Program-made: the position numbers and the translations under genes
Notes under the pieces: model-generated
What the model saw: only the letters and a program-made list of their open reading frames with translations
Database searches by the model: none
What the model was told of the DNA's origin: nothing
Assembly: GCA_016840945.1 (NCBI GenBank)
Contig: JAEORJ010000194.1
Span: 1-7,670 of the forward strand
Origin: Candidatus Gerdarchaeota archaeon
GTDB taxonomy: Archaea > Asgardarchaeota > Heimdallarchaeia > JABLTI01
Direction: 5' to 3'
Length of the DNA: 7,670 bases
Part shown: piece by piece, positions 1 through 6,025 of the stretch
Layout: every line of letters begins with the position of its first letter
Numbering within the stretch: position 1 is the first letter of the stretch

Positions 1-2158
1 TGGAGAACGTGGGCCTAAACCAATGGCTACACCAACCTATCCAGAAATTTGTTGCCATACATTAAAAGATTTAGATATTCTTAATACTCGAGAGAAGATT
101 TCCTTTAAAGTTGATGATAAAACAAAGAAAATAACAAAAGAAGAAATAATTCCTTTTTGGAAAGGAAGATCAATTAGAGATAAGATTTTTGATACTGTAG
201 ATAAATATTGGTTAGATGCCTATCAAGCTGGTGTTTTTACAGAGTTTATGGAACAAAGAGCACCAGGTCATACTGTCACAGATAATAAAATATTTGTTAA
301 AGGTTTTCTTGATTTCAAAAAAGATATCCAAAAGTCAATTGAAAAGCTTGATTATTTTAATGATCCTGAAGCATTAGATAAGAGAGAAGAACTTAATGCT
401 ATGGAAATCGCAGCTGATGCAATTATTTTATTTGCAAAACGATATGCTAATAAAGCTACAGAATTAGCTTTAATTGAAAAAAACCCAGAAAGACGCAAAG
501 AACTTGAAAAGATAGCAGAAATTTGTAATTATATCCCTGCTAATGCCCCTAAAAATTTTAGAGAAGCATTACAACACTATTGGTTCATTCATTTAGGAGT
601 TATCACTGAATTAAATACTTGGGATTCATTCAATCCTGGCAGATTAGATCAACACCTCTTTCCTTTTTATCAGAATGAAATTGCAAATGGAACCTTAACT
701 AAAGAATCTGCTAAGGAATTATTGGAAGCTTTTTGGATTAAATTCAACAATCAACCTGCACCACCAAAAGTAGGGGTGACAGCAGAAGAAAGTAATACAT
801 ATACAGATTTTTGTACGATTAATCTTGGTGGCCTTACAGAAGAAGGAGATAATGGAGTTAATAAACTATCAATTCTAATGTTAGAAGTGAATAAAGAAAT
901 GAGAATTTTACAACCAAGTTCAATGGTTCAAATTAGTGAAAAAACTCCTGATAACTTTCTCCATCGAGCATTAGAAATCATAAAAACTGGCTTCGGTCAA
1001 CCATCAGTTTTCAATACTGATATCATTATACAAGAGATGTTACGAATCGGTAAAACTATTGAAGATGCACGAAATGGTGGTGCAAGTGGTTGTGTAGAAA
1101 CTGGAGCATTTGGTAAGGAAAATTACAATCTAACTGGTTATTTCAATTTAATGAAAATACTCGAGATAACACTCAACAATGGAAAAGATCCTCAAACAGA
1201 CAAAATTATAGGGTTAGAAACTGGTGATCCAAAGAATTTCAAATCCTATGAGGAATTCTTTGAAGCGTTTAAGAAACAAGTCAATTATTTTGTTGATATC
1301 AAGATTAAAGGGAATAATATTATTGAAAAACTTTGGGCAAAATATCTTCCAGCTCCTTTCCTTTCTATTATTATCGATGATTGTATCATTAAAGGGAAAG
1401 ATTACAATGCTGGGGGAGCGCGATATAATTCCTCTTACATCCAAGGTGTTGGTTTAGGTAGTATAACTGATTCTCTAACAGCAATAAAATACAATATCTA
1501 TGATAAGCGAGTTTTTTCAATGGATGAACTGTTGGAAGCGTTAATAACTAATTTTGAAAATAATAAAATTCTAAGAGAGCAATTAGTTCATAAAACACCT
1601 AAATATGGTAATGATAATGATTATGCTGATAACATTACTCGAGATGTTTTTGAAACTTATTTCAAAGCAGTTGATGGAAGACCTAATACCAAAGGTGGAC
1701 ATTATAGAATCAACCTTTTACCAACTACAGTTCATGTTTACTTTGGAAGTGTTATCGGGGCAACACCTGATGGTAGAAAAGCATTTGAACCATTATCTGA
1801 AGGAATTTCACCTGTACAAGGAGTGGATACAAAAGGACCCACAGCTGTATTAAAATCAGCAAGTAAAATAGATCATGTAAGAACAGGCGGAACACTATTA
1901 AATCAAAAATTTTCGCCAAATTACTTTGCTACCAACGAAGGAATCGAAAAACTTGGACAATTAATTAGGGGTTATTTCAAACTTGGAGGACATCATATTC
2001 AATTTAATGTTGTTTCAGCTGATACTTTGAGAGAAGCTCAAAAACATCCAGAAAAATATCGTGATTTAATTGTCAGAGTTGCAGGATATAGCGACTACTT
2101 TATCAATCTAGGTAAGAAATTACAAGATGAAATTATAAAGAGAACTGAACATCAATAG
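1..2158 (+). CDS. hypD: trans-4-hydroxy-L-proline dehydratase (glycyl radical enzyme), 5'-partial
   Basis: This glycyl radical enzyme is predicted to dehydrate trans-4-hydroxy-L-proline to pyrroline-5-carboxylate, which ProC can reduce to proline; it acts in the anaerobic cytoplasm and needs a radical-SAM activase. The frame is open to the left edge: seven codons (GERGPKP) precede the Met at base 23, and the family motif continues through it, so that Met is internal. Counting it as residue 1, the thiyl Cys is C357 and the catalytic acid E359 (GCVETG), and the radical glycine is G688 (RVAGYS). Published HypD active-site residues, as I recall them (F152, H160, D278, S334, D339, F340, C434, E436, Y450, T645, G765), all fall on identical residues here at a constant offset of 77. 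The total would be about 788 residues, HypD's size. The Cys-Gly spacing (331) is shorter than in 4-hydroxyphenylacetate decarboxylase (about 370). No activase or ProC is in view. This symbol is unrelated to the hydrogenase factor HypD. Confidence 0.9.
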   Translation, partial: GERGPKPMATPTYPEICCHTLKDLDILNTREKISFKVDDKTKKITKEEIIPFWKGRSIRDKIFDTVDKYWLDAYQAGVFTEFMEQRAPGHTVTDNKIFVKGFLDFKKDIQKSIEKLDYFNDPEALDKREELNAMEIAADAIILFAKRYANKATELALIEKNPERRKELEKIAEICNYIPANAPKNFREALQHYWFIHLGVITELNTWDSFNPGRLDQHLFPFYQNEIANGTLTKESAKELLEAFWIKFNNQPAPPKVGVTAEESNTYTDFCTINLGGLTEEGDNGVNKLSILMLEVNKEMRILQPSSMVQISEKTPDNFLHRALEIIKTGFGQPSVFNTDIIIQEMLRIGKTIEDARNGGASGCVETGAFGKENYNLTGYFNLMKILEITLNNGKDPQTDKIIGLETGDPKNFKSYEEFFEAFKKQVNYFVDIKIKGNNIIEKLWAKYLPAPFLSIIIDDCIIKGKDYNAGGARYNSSYIQGVGLGSITDSLTAIKYNIYDKRVFSMDELLEALITNFENNKILREQLVHKTPKYGNDNDYADNITRDVFETYFKAVDGRPNTKGGHYRINLLPTTVHVYFGSVIGATPDGRKAFEPLSEGISPVQGVDTKGPTAVLKSASKIDHVRTGGTLLNQKFSPNYFATNEGIEKLGQLIRGYFKLGGHHIQFNVVSADTLREAQKHPEKYRDLIVRVAGYSDYFINLGKKLQDEIIKRTEHQ

Positions 2159-2168
2159 AAAAAATAAA

Positions 2169-2191
2169 GAAAATGCTTCTTAAGCACTTTC
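2169..2191. terminator. bidirectional hairpin terminator between convergent genes
   Basis: Arms TGCTT (2174-2178) and AAGCA (2182-2186) pair around a 3-base loop. After one A/C mismatch the stem extends by four more pairs (GAAA with TTTC). On the minus strand the stem is followed by TTTTCTTTATTTTTTC, a good T-rich release tract for the PlsY-family gene, whose TAA stop lies inside the hairpin. On the plus strand only a weak TTTT follows, so termination of the dehydratase gene is less certain. Confidence 0.6.
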
Positions 2192-2962
2192 CTCTTTTGT
2201 TTCTTCACTTACCTCTTCAGTTACTAATTCTTTTTTGGTATCGAATTTTTCAGAAAATTGTTGCCCTTCACCTATTTTCAATGTCCATTCTTTCCCTTTT
2301 ATAGCATCAATTAAACTTGGAATCAATCTGGGCAACCATGCTAGCCACATACCAAAGCAGATGAAGAAAGGTATCATGAATAGATATTGTCCAGAGGGAG
2401 GTAAGATCCATTCAGTTAAGAGGTTATAACCCCAAGGAGGTGCTATTGAAATAAATAATGATGCTGGAATAAAGAATATTCCTGATATGAAACTTGAAAC
2501 CCTCGTAGGTATCTTGAGTAAACCAATCATTAAACCAAATGGTATAAAGAAAACAATCAACGTTAAAGGATTAACCCAAAAGAGAGTACCAATAAAAACA
2601 GCTGTTCCGCGACCACCTCTGAATTTCAAGAAAGGACTGTGGTTATGTCCTAGAATACAAAAGATGGGGCCTAATATAACTGCTAATTTATAGTAAATAG
2701 TATCTGTACCAATATGATTAGCAAAAGCCCAATCGATTAATGCTATTGGTACAAAACCTTTCATTATATCAACAAAAATTACTATCATTCCAATTGTTAG
2801 ACCATAAGTCATTACAGCATTGAACCCTCCGGGATTGCCAATATTATATTCTCTTAAATCCCGTCCAGTTGATAAGCGACCTATTATTACTGAATATGGT
2901 ATGGAACCACTTAGGAATGAACCAACTATTGCTATAACGAGCCACAAAATTTCTAATGCCAA
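2180..2962 (-). CDS. PlsY-family integral membrane acyltransferase homologue with altered active site
   Basis: This membrane protein belongs to the PlsY family (G3P_acyltransf), whose bacterial members transfer an acyl group from acyl-phosphate to glycerol-3-phosphate in the first step of phospholipid synthesis. Family landmarks are clear: SGSIP (18-22), D35 and R37, GNPGGFN (42-48), D65-x-x-K68-G69, and motif 2, GHNHSPF with FRGGRG (105-119), among about seven hydrophobic segments. It is odd in several ways. Motif 1 GSGNxGATN reads IGNPGGFN. Motif 3 (H..N..RL..G.E) keeps only G223 and E225. The motif 2 lysines are arginines. A charged, Glu-rich tail (about 226-260) makes it 260 residues, against about 200 in bacteria. 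The start is TTG: AAGGAG lies 8 bases ahead, an in-frame TAA sits 12 bases upstream, and the next Met falls beyond motif 1. Family membership is solid, but acyltransferase activity on glycerol-3-phosphate is doubtful, so I give no symbol. Confidence 0.85.
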   Translation of the reverse strand: MALEILWLVIAIVGSFLSGSIPYSVIIGRLSTGRDLREYNIGNPGGFNAVMTYGLTIGMIVIFVDIMKGFVPIALIDWAFANHIGTDTIYYKLAVILGPIFCILGHNHSPFLKFRGGRGTAVFIGTLFWVNPLTLIVFFIPFGLMIGLLKIPTRVSSFISGIFFIPASLFISIAPPWGYNLLTEWILPPSGQYLFMIPFFICFGMWLAWLPRLIPSLIDAIKGKEWTLKIGEGQQFSEKFDTKKELVTEEVSEETKEESA

Positions 2963-2970
2963 ACTAATAT

Positions 2971-2976
2971 CTCCTT
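2971..2976 (-). promoter_or_regulatory. Shine-Dalgarno site fixing a TTG start
   Basis: AAGGAG on the minus strand sits 8 bases before the TTG at 2960-2962. An in-frame TAA (2975-2977) overlaps its upstream edge, so translation cannot begin much further upstream. This supports the TTG as the start of the PlsY-family gene. Confidence 0.75.
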
Positions 2977-3000
2977 AATATCTATCAATAGTTAACAAAG

Positions 3001-3030
3001 TAATTTATTAATTTTTCATATAATAAAAAT
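3001..3030 (-). promoter_or_regulatory. possible promoter of the PlsY-family gene (TATA-like)
   Basis: The minus strand of this AT-rich stretch reads ATTAATAAATTA (3012-3001). Initiation about 25 bases downstream would give a leader of about 20 bases containing the AAGGAG site. A second TATA-like run (TTATTATATG, near 3024) lies just upstream. The surroundings are so AT-rich that chance matches are likely. Confidence 0.3.
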
Positions 3031-3043
3031 AAAAAGAAAGAAA

Positions 3044-3064
3044 TAACTCCTTTTAAAGGAGTTA
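3044..3064 (-). terminator. hairpin plus T-rich tract after the EXPERA gene
   Basis: A near-perfect inverted repeat has arms TAACTCCTTT (3044-3053) and AAAGGAGTTA (3055-3064). As RNA it would fold as an 8-bp stem with a 5-base loop. It begins 5 bases after the EXPERA gene stop codon. On the minus strand it is followed by TTTCTTTCTTTTTATTTTTA. This is the classic layout of an intrinsic terminator and separates the EXPERA gene from the PlsY-family gene. Confidence 0.7.
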
Positions 3065-3069
3065 ATAAA

Positions 3070-3657
3070 TCATGTTTCAATAGTCGGCTCTTTTTTATTA
3101 ATTTTAAATCGTTCGCCAGAAAATGTTTGGGGATATAAAGCCATTCGTATTATAACTAATATAGGCATTAAAATCCACAAAAGATTTGCACCAATTATCG
3201 GTAGTGGTTGTCCACCAGCATATTTTGGATCAGTAAATTCTACAATGAAAATTATTGTAACATTTGTTAACATCATTGTTGCCCACATAATGCTTGGAAT
3301 TCTAATCCAATTTTTACCACGAATAAATGCATAAATTGCGGCTAGGTAAAATGGTCCAAAAAGCACGACATCAATCCAAATTGTCGCTTGCCACCAAGGA
3401 TCACGGTAAAGTAAGGCATGATCAAATTGTCCTACAAAATGATTCAAATCAACGATGAATTTTGGCGGCCAAATGGGATATTCTTCAGGTGCCAATGGCC
3501 AATTAATTGTGTGATCTACTCCTGAAACAATTAATTGTTCTATGTCAAACATATAACAAATAAAGATTAAATTGATAAAAAAGAACACTAGTAAAATGAT
3601 ATCAATAACCTTTCTAGCTCTATCTCTGTTTTTTATTGGAACTGATTCTCTAATCAT
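3070..3657 (-). CDS. EXPERA-domain membrane protein, TMEM97/EBP-like
   Basis: This 195-residue protein has four predicted membrane helices (about 17-37, 92-112, 117-141 and 153-174), the fold of the EXPERA family. Eukaryotic members include the sterol isomerase EBP and TMEM97 (sigma-2 receptor, sterol binding). From memory, the TMEM97 stretch with YAFLKG and KWIRTPAI aligns with YAFIRGKNWIRIPSI here (109-123). The three acidic residues in the TMEM97 ligand pocket (D29, D56, E73) have acidic counterparts: D38 at the end of helix 1, D79 before DPWW, and D96 in helix 2. The loop between helices 1 and 2 is rich in Trp and Pro. The ATG start has only a weak upstream GTGGAT, and a TATA-like box about 28 bases away suggests a nearly leaderless mRNA. 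Its role is unknown: a small-lipid binder or isomerase is an inference. The next gene downstream is also a lipid-enzyme family member. Confidence 0.75.
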   Translation of the reverse strand: MIRESVPIKNRDRARKVIDIILLVFFFINLIFICYMFDIEQLIVSGVDHTINWPLAPEEYPIWPPKFIVDLNHFVGQFDHALLYRDPWWQATIWIDVVLFGPFYLAAIYAFIRGKNWIRIPSIMWATMMLTNVTIIFIVEFTDPKYAGGQPLPIIGANLLWILMPILVIIRMALYPQTFSGERFKINKKEPTIET

Positions 3658-3680
3658 TAGTAATCCACTCTAATAGTTGG

Positions 3681-3689
3681 AAATATTTA
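3681..3689 (-). promoter_or_regulatory. TATA-like box of the EXPERA gene
   Basis: TAAATATTT on the minus strand is centred about 28 bases before the ATG at 3657. Archaeal initiation about 25 bases downstream would give a leader of only a few bases, which fits the lack of a strong Shine-Dalgarno site. Confidence 0.35.
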
Positions 3690-3723
3690 CAATAGTTTCT
3701 CGAAGATAATCGTAATAGGTTTT

Positions 3724-3730
3724 AAAAAAA
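3724..3730 (-). terminator. T7 run after the YcaQ-like gene
   Basis: Seven consecutive T on the minus strand lie about 27 bases past the TGA of the glycosylase gene (3757-3759). Only a weak 4-bp hairpin (TTAT/ATAA) sits between them. Oligo-T alone can release archaeal RNA polymerase; in a bacterium this would be a poor terminator. Confidence 0.4.
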
Positions 3731-3756
3731 TTACTCTTATCATTAATAACATCTAA

Positions 3757-4986
3757 TCATGAAAATAATGCCGCAATTTTTTGTTGATGATGCGATGGTG
3801 TAATTTTATTAAATATTATTTTCTCGCAAGCATGGAATTCAGCAAATTTAGTTATGCCTTGCTTAAATCGTTCTAATGCATCATCAGTTGGCTTATAATT
3901 ATCCACAATAAATAATGATTTAATCTCGAGAATTTTATCACTTCGATGAACTTTGGGATCTAACTGACCAATTATTTTTTGACCATCAATTATTGGTAAC
4001 ATGAAATAACCAAATTGCCTTTTTGCTTCTGGCACGTATGCTTCAAAGAGATAATTGAAACCCCAAATATCTAAAAGGTAATGTCTATCTCTCATAAGAT
4101 TATCAAAAGGATTTATCAAAAGAACTGGATTACTGTCAAAATTTACATCGTTCTTCAATACTTCTGAAGTTAATTTCTCAGGGATATAATAATCATAAGA
4201 AGCATTTTCAATCTGAACTTTTTCCAGTAATTTTTCTTCTACACAACTATCCAGATATTCTGTTATTTTTCTCCGATTTCCTTTCCAAAGAAATTTCGCT
4301 GGTTCAAGACCTAAATATAATTTCAAATCCTCGATACTTCCTAAACCTATTGAATTAAAGGTTAATTTTACTAATTCTTCTGGAAGCACTTTATCTGTTA
4401 TTGGTTCTTGATTAATATTATTAGGTAGAACATTTTCTGTTAAATCATAGTATTTTTGAAAACCTGATCGATGAGATATAAGTACCTTACCAATCATTAG
4501 TAAATATTCTAAAGCGATTTTTTCTTCCTTCCAATCCCACCACCCTTCTCTTTTTCTATCATCTTTTCTTTGAAAATCGGTGCTTTTTGTTGGACCATTC
4601 TTTTTAACATGTTTCAGTGTATTTTCGATAACAGATTTATATTCTGTTCGCCATGTTCTCATAAATGTTTGAGGATATTTAATATTATGATCCATTTTCC
4701 AAGCATAAAAAGGGAAGGAATGCATGGGTACAAAACACATTTTATGAGACCAAAATTCGAATACTTTTTTCTCCTTTTGTGCTTTCCAAATGTCCTTTTC
4801 ATTATAATTTGGCAATCTATTGAATAATATAATATCATGTGATCTTGCTACTACCGATATAGTATCAATTTGAACGTTGTGAATTTGATTAAAAATTGCA
4901 TCAATATTCTTTGGTGAGTTTTTTGGTTGTAATAATTGATGAGATAAAATAAATTTCTGAGCTTCTTCTTTGGAAATTTCGATCAT
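3757..4986 (-). CDS. YcaQ/AlkX-type winged-helix DNA glycosylase
   Basis: This 409-residue protein belongs to the HTH_42 family (COG3214), which includes AlkZ and E. coli YcaQ (AlkX), glycosylases that remove bulky N7-alkyl adducts and unhook interstrand crosslinks. The family order is intact: an N-terminal winged-helix region with VQIDTISVVARSHD (38-51), FEFWSHKMCFVP (76-87), WWDWKEEKIALEYLL (149-163), and the C-terminal block PFDNLMRDR (293-301), EAYVPEAKRQFGYF (315-328) and GQLDPK (340-345). The catalytic motif is Gln-Ile-Asp (Q39, D41), the QxD form of YcaQ rather than the QxQ form of AlkZ, so crosslink or mustard-adduct repair is the better guess. The length matches the family and there is no sign of damage. 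The ATG is preceded by no Shine-Dalgarno site. It lies 69 bases after the SDR gene, behind that gene's terminator, so it probably has its own promoter. Confidence 0.85.
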   Translation of the reverse strand: MIEISKEEAQKFILSHQLLQPKNSPKNIDAIFNQIHNVQIDTISVVARSHDIILFNRLPNYNEKDIWKAQKEKKVFEFWSHKMCFVPMHSFPFYAWKMDHNIKYPQTFMRTWRTEYKSVIENTLKHVKKNGPTKSTDFQRKDDRKREGWWDWKEEKIALEYLLMIGKVLISHRSGFQKYYDLTENVLPNNINQEPITDKVLPEELVKLTFNSIGLGSIEDLKLYLGLEPAKFLWKGNRRKITEYLDSCVEEKLLEKVQIENASYDYYIPEKLTSEVLKNDVNFDSNPVLLINPFDNLMRDRHYLLDIWGFNYLFEAYVPEAKRQFGYFMLPIIDGQKIIGQLDPKVHRSDKILEIKSLFIVDNYKPTDDALERFKQGITKFAEFHACEKIIFNKITPSHHQQKIAALFS

Positions 4987-5016
4987 ATGTTCAAGTAAAG
5001 TTGTTTTCTTTTAGAG

Positions 5017-5030
5017 TTTATTATTAATAA
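5017..5030 (-). promoter_or_regulatory. possible TATA-like box of the YcaQ-like gene
   Basis: The minus strand reads TTATTAATAATAAA, which includes the self-complementary TTATTAATAA (5021-5030). It is centred about 38 bases before the ATG at 4986 and lies just past the SDR terminator. This placement is sensible for an independent promoter, but the base composition makes it weak evidence. Confidence 0.3.
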
Positions 5031-5034
5031 GTTA

Positions 5035-5061
5035 AAATAGATGCTTTTTCAGCATCTACTT
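5035..5061 (-). terminator. hairpin terminator overlapping the SDR stop codon
   Basis: Perfect arms TAGATGCT and AGCATCTA (8 bp; 5051-5058 and 5038-5045) flank a 5-base loop. In RNA the stem extends by one G-U and two A-U pairs, giving 11 pairs. The first three bases of the minus-strand stem are the TAG stop codon of the SDR gene. The 3' arm runs directly into TTTT. It is likely an intrinsic-type terminator or a 3'-end stabiliser. Confidence 0.6.
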
Positions 5062-5892
5062 ATTAACATGGTTTTTATCTAAACCATACATTTTCAATGC
5101 TACATTTCCCATCATTTTAATAGCTAATTTTCTAGTAAGTATTTTTTGTAATAAGAAAGCAGAAAATTTATTGGAAAAACCTGGAATATGAAATGGTTTA
5201 TTCCTCCAGAGATCTTTTAGTGCCCCTTTTGCTACTTTAGCTGGATCCATCGGTTTAGGATTTACTAAACCTGCTCTTTTTGGTTTTGAAATTATATAAT
5301 TAGGTGTATTTGTTGGACCTGCTTTACAGGTTAAAACATTCACGCCTTCAAATCGTAATTCAAACCAAAGTGCTTCTGCTAAATTTGCGGTATAACCTCT
5401 TGTTGCACTATAATGGGCATGAACAGGATCTCCTTGTAATCCAGCTAATGAAGACATAAGAATTATTCCCCCTTTCTTACGCTCAATCATTTTCTTACCA
5501 AAATGATGAGTTAATATCATTGGTCCTTTGCAATTAACATCAATTACTTTGAGATGTTTCTCTAGATCAAAATTATAAAATGATCCTATAGGACTTAACG
5601 CAGCATTATAAACTAACAAACCAATTTCTAAATCTTTAGTATTAGCAATTATTCTTTCTAGTAGATCAGGTGTTGTTAAATCTAAAACTATGATTTTAGT
5701 TTGAACATTAAATTTAGAAATTAGCTCCTTGCTTAACTCCTCAAGAGCATCTTTTCTTCTCGCTATAAGAGCTATATTAATTCCATACTTAGCTATTTCT
5801 TTTGCATAAGCAGCTCCTAGTCCTTCAGAAGCCCCAGCTATTAAAGCCCAAGGACCAAATCTATCTTTGAAATGTTTGGAAATAGATGTCAT
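5056..5892 (-). CDS. short-chain dehydrogenase/reductase (SDR) with YxxxR active site
   Basis: This 278-residue protein is a classical-type NAD(P)-dependent SDR with a Rossmann fold, of the COG0300 kind that includes 3-oxoacyl/17-beta-hydroxysteroid reductase relatives. Visible landmarks are the nucleotide loop GASEGLG (20-26), Arg45-Arg46 after strand 2, which favours NADP(H), D71 after strand 3, YNAA (95-98) in place of the usual NNAG, structural N120, catalytic Ser147/148 and Tyr161. The family YxxxK motif reads YSATR here: the codon is AGA, so the catalytic Lys is Arg165. A basic, hydrophobic C-terminus (about 230-272) resembles the membrane-associating tails of this subgroup. The substrate cannot be read from sequence; a hydrophobic or lipid-like carbonyl compound is an inference. 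The ATG has no Shine-Dalgarno site and a TATA-like box sits about 26 bases ahead, so the transcript may be leaderless. Confidence 0.88.
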   Translation of the reverse strand: MTSISKHFKDRFGPWALIAGASEGLGAAYAKEIAKYGINIALIARRKDALEELSKELISKFNVQTKIIVLDLTTPDLLERIIANTKDLEIGLLVYNAALSPIGSFYNFDLEKHLKVIDVNCKGPMILTHHFGKKMIERKKGGIILMSSLAGLQGDPVHAHYSATRGYTANLAEALWFELRFEGVNVLTCKAGPTNTPNYIISKPKRAGLVNPKPMDPAKVAKGALKDLWRNKPFHIPGFSNKFSAFLLQKILTRKLAIKMMGNVALKMYGLDKNHVNK

Positions 5893-5915
5893 AAATCGTT
5901 GTTAGTTATTGAAAA

Positions 5916-5921
5916 TTTAAA
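5916..5921 (-). promoter_or_regulatory. TATA-like box of the SDR gene, implying a leaderless mRNA
   Basis: TTTAAA on the minus strand, within GATTTAAATTTTC, is centred about 26 bases before the ATG at 5892. At archaeal spacing, initiation would fall at or next to the start codon, consistent with the absence of a Shine-Dalgarno sequence. Confidence 0.4.
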
Positions 5922-5935
5922 TCTAACGCCTAATG

Positions 5936-5953
5936 TTAAAAAGTTCTTTTTAA
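5936..5953. promoter_or_regulatory. 18-bp dyad in the divergent promoter region, possible operator
   Basis: Perfect arms TTAAAAAG (5936-5943) and CTTTTTAA (5946-5953) are separated by TT. It lies between the two divergent TATA-like boxes, about 15 bases from the SDR box and about 32 bases from that of the small membrane protein. The position and symmetry suit a dimeric regulator binding site, but the arms are nearly all A/T, so chance is a real alternative. Confidence 0.3.
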
Positions 5954-5985
5954 AAAAAATTTGGTTATTCAAGTAAAAAAAATAC

Positions 5986-5993
5986 TTTATATA
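5986..5993 (+). promoter_or_regulatory. TATA box of the small membrane protein gene
   Basis: TTTATATA preceded by an A-rich run (a BRE-like context) is a strong match to the archaeal TATA element. Initiation about 25 bases downstream would fall near 6013-6018. That gives a short leader starting just at the AAGGGGA ribosome site, with the ATG at 6031. Confidence 0.6.
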
Positions 5994-6018
5994 GCTTTAT
6001 ACCAATAATTAAACATTG

Positions 6019-6025
6019 AAGGGGA
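6019..6025 (+). promoter_or_regulatory. ribosome binding site deciding the ATG at 6031
   Basis: AAGGGGA ends 5 bases before the ATG at 6031. A TTG at 6016 in the same frame lies upstream of this site, so the ATG is the better start. Confidence 0.55.

Noticed and set aside
23..25. ATG at 23 as the start of the dehydratase
   Set aside because: The frame is open to the window edge and the upstream codons continue the family motif. Alignment to HypD implies about 70 further residues outside the window.
1214..1853. Short open frames inside the dehydratase gene (1214-1444 minus, 1224-1457 and 1605-1853 plus)
   Set aside because: They overlap a clearly conserved protein, resemble no family and have no start signals.
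1..2158. Pyruvate formate-lyase, choline lyase or 4-hydroxyphenylacetate decarboxylase
   Set aside because: There is no Cys-Cys pair as in PFL, no GCVEP as in CutC and glycerol dehydratase, and the Cys-Gly spacing is 331 instead of about 370 for the decarboxylase.
2235..2693. Plus-strand open frames opposite the PlsY-family gene
   Set aside because: They are antisense to a recognised membrane protein and have no homology or ribosome site.
3055..3082. Plus-strand AAAGGAG followed by an ATG at 3072
   Set aside because: It opens only three codons before TAG; the AAAGGAG is one arm of the terminator hairpin.
3650..3660. CTAAT/ATTAG dyad over the EXPERA start codon and a repeated ATTAGAG nearby
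   Set aside because: The arms are too short and too AT-rich to distinguish from chance, and part is coding sequence.
4570..4827. 85-codon plus-strand frame opposite the glycosylase gene
   Set aside because: It is antisense to a conserved coding block and its composition is that of a complementary-strand artefact.
6016..6018. TTG start for the small membrane protein
   Set aside because: It lies ahead of the AAGGGGA site, whose spacing fits the ATG at 6031.
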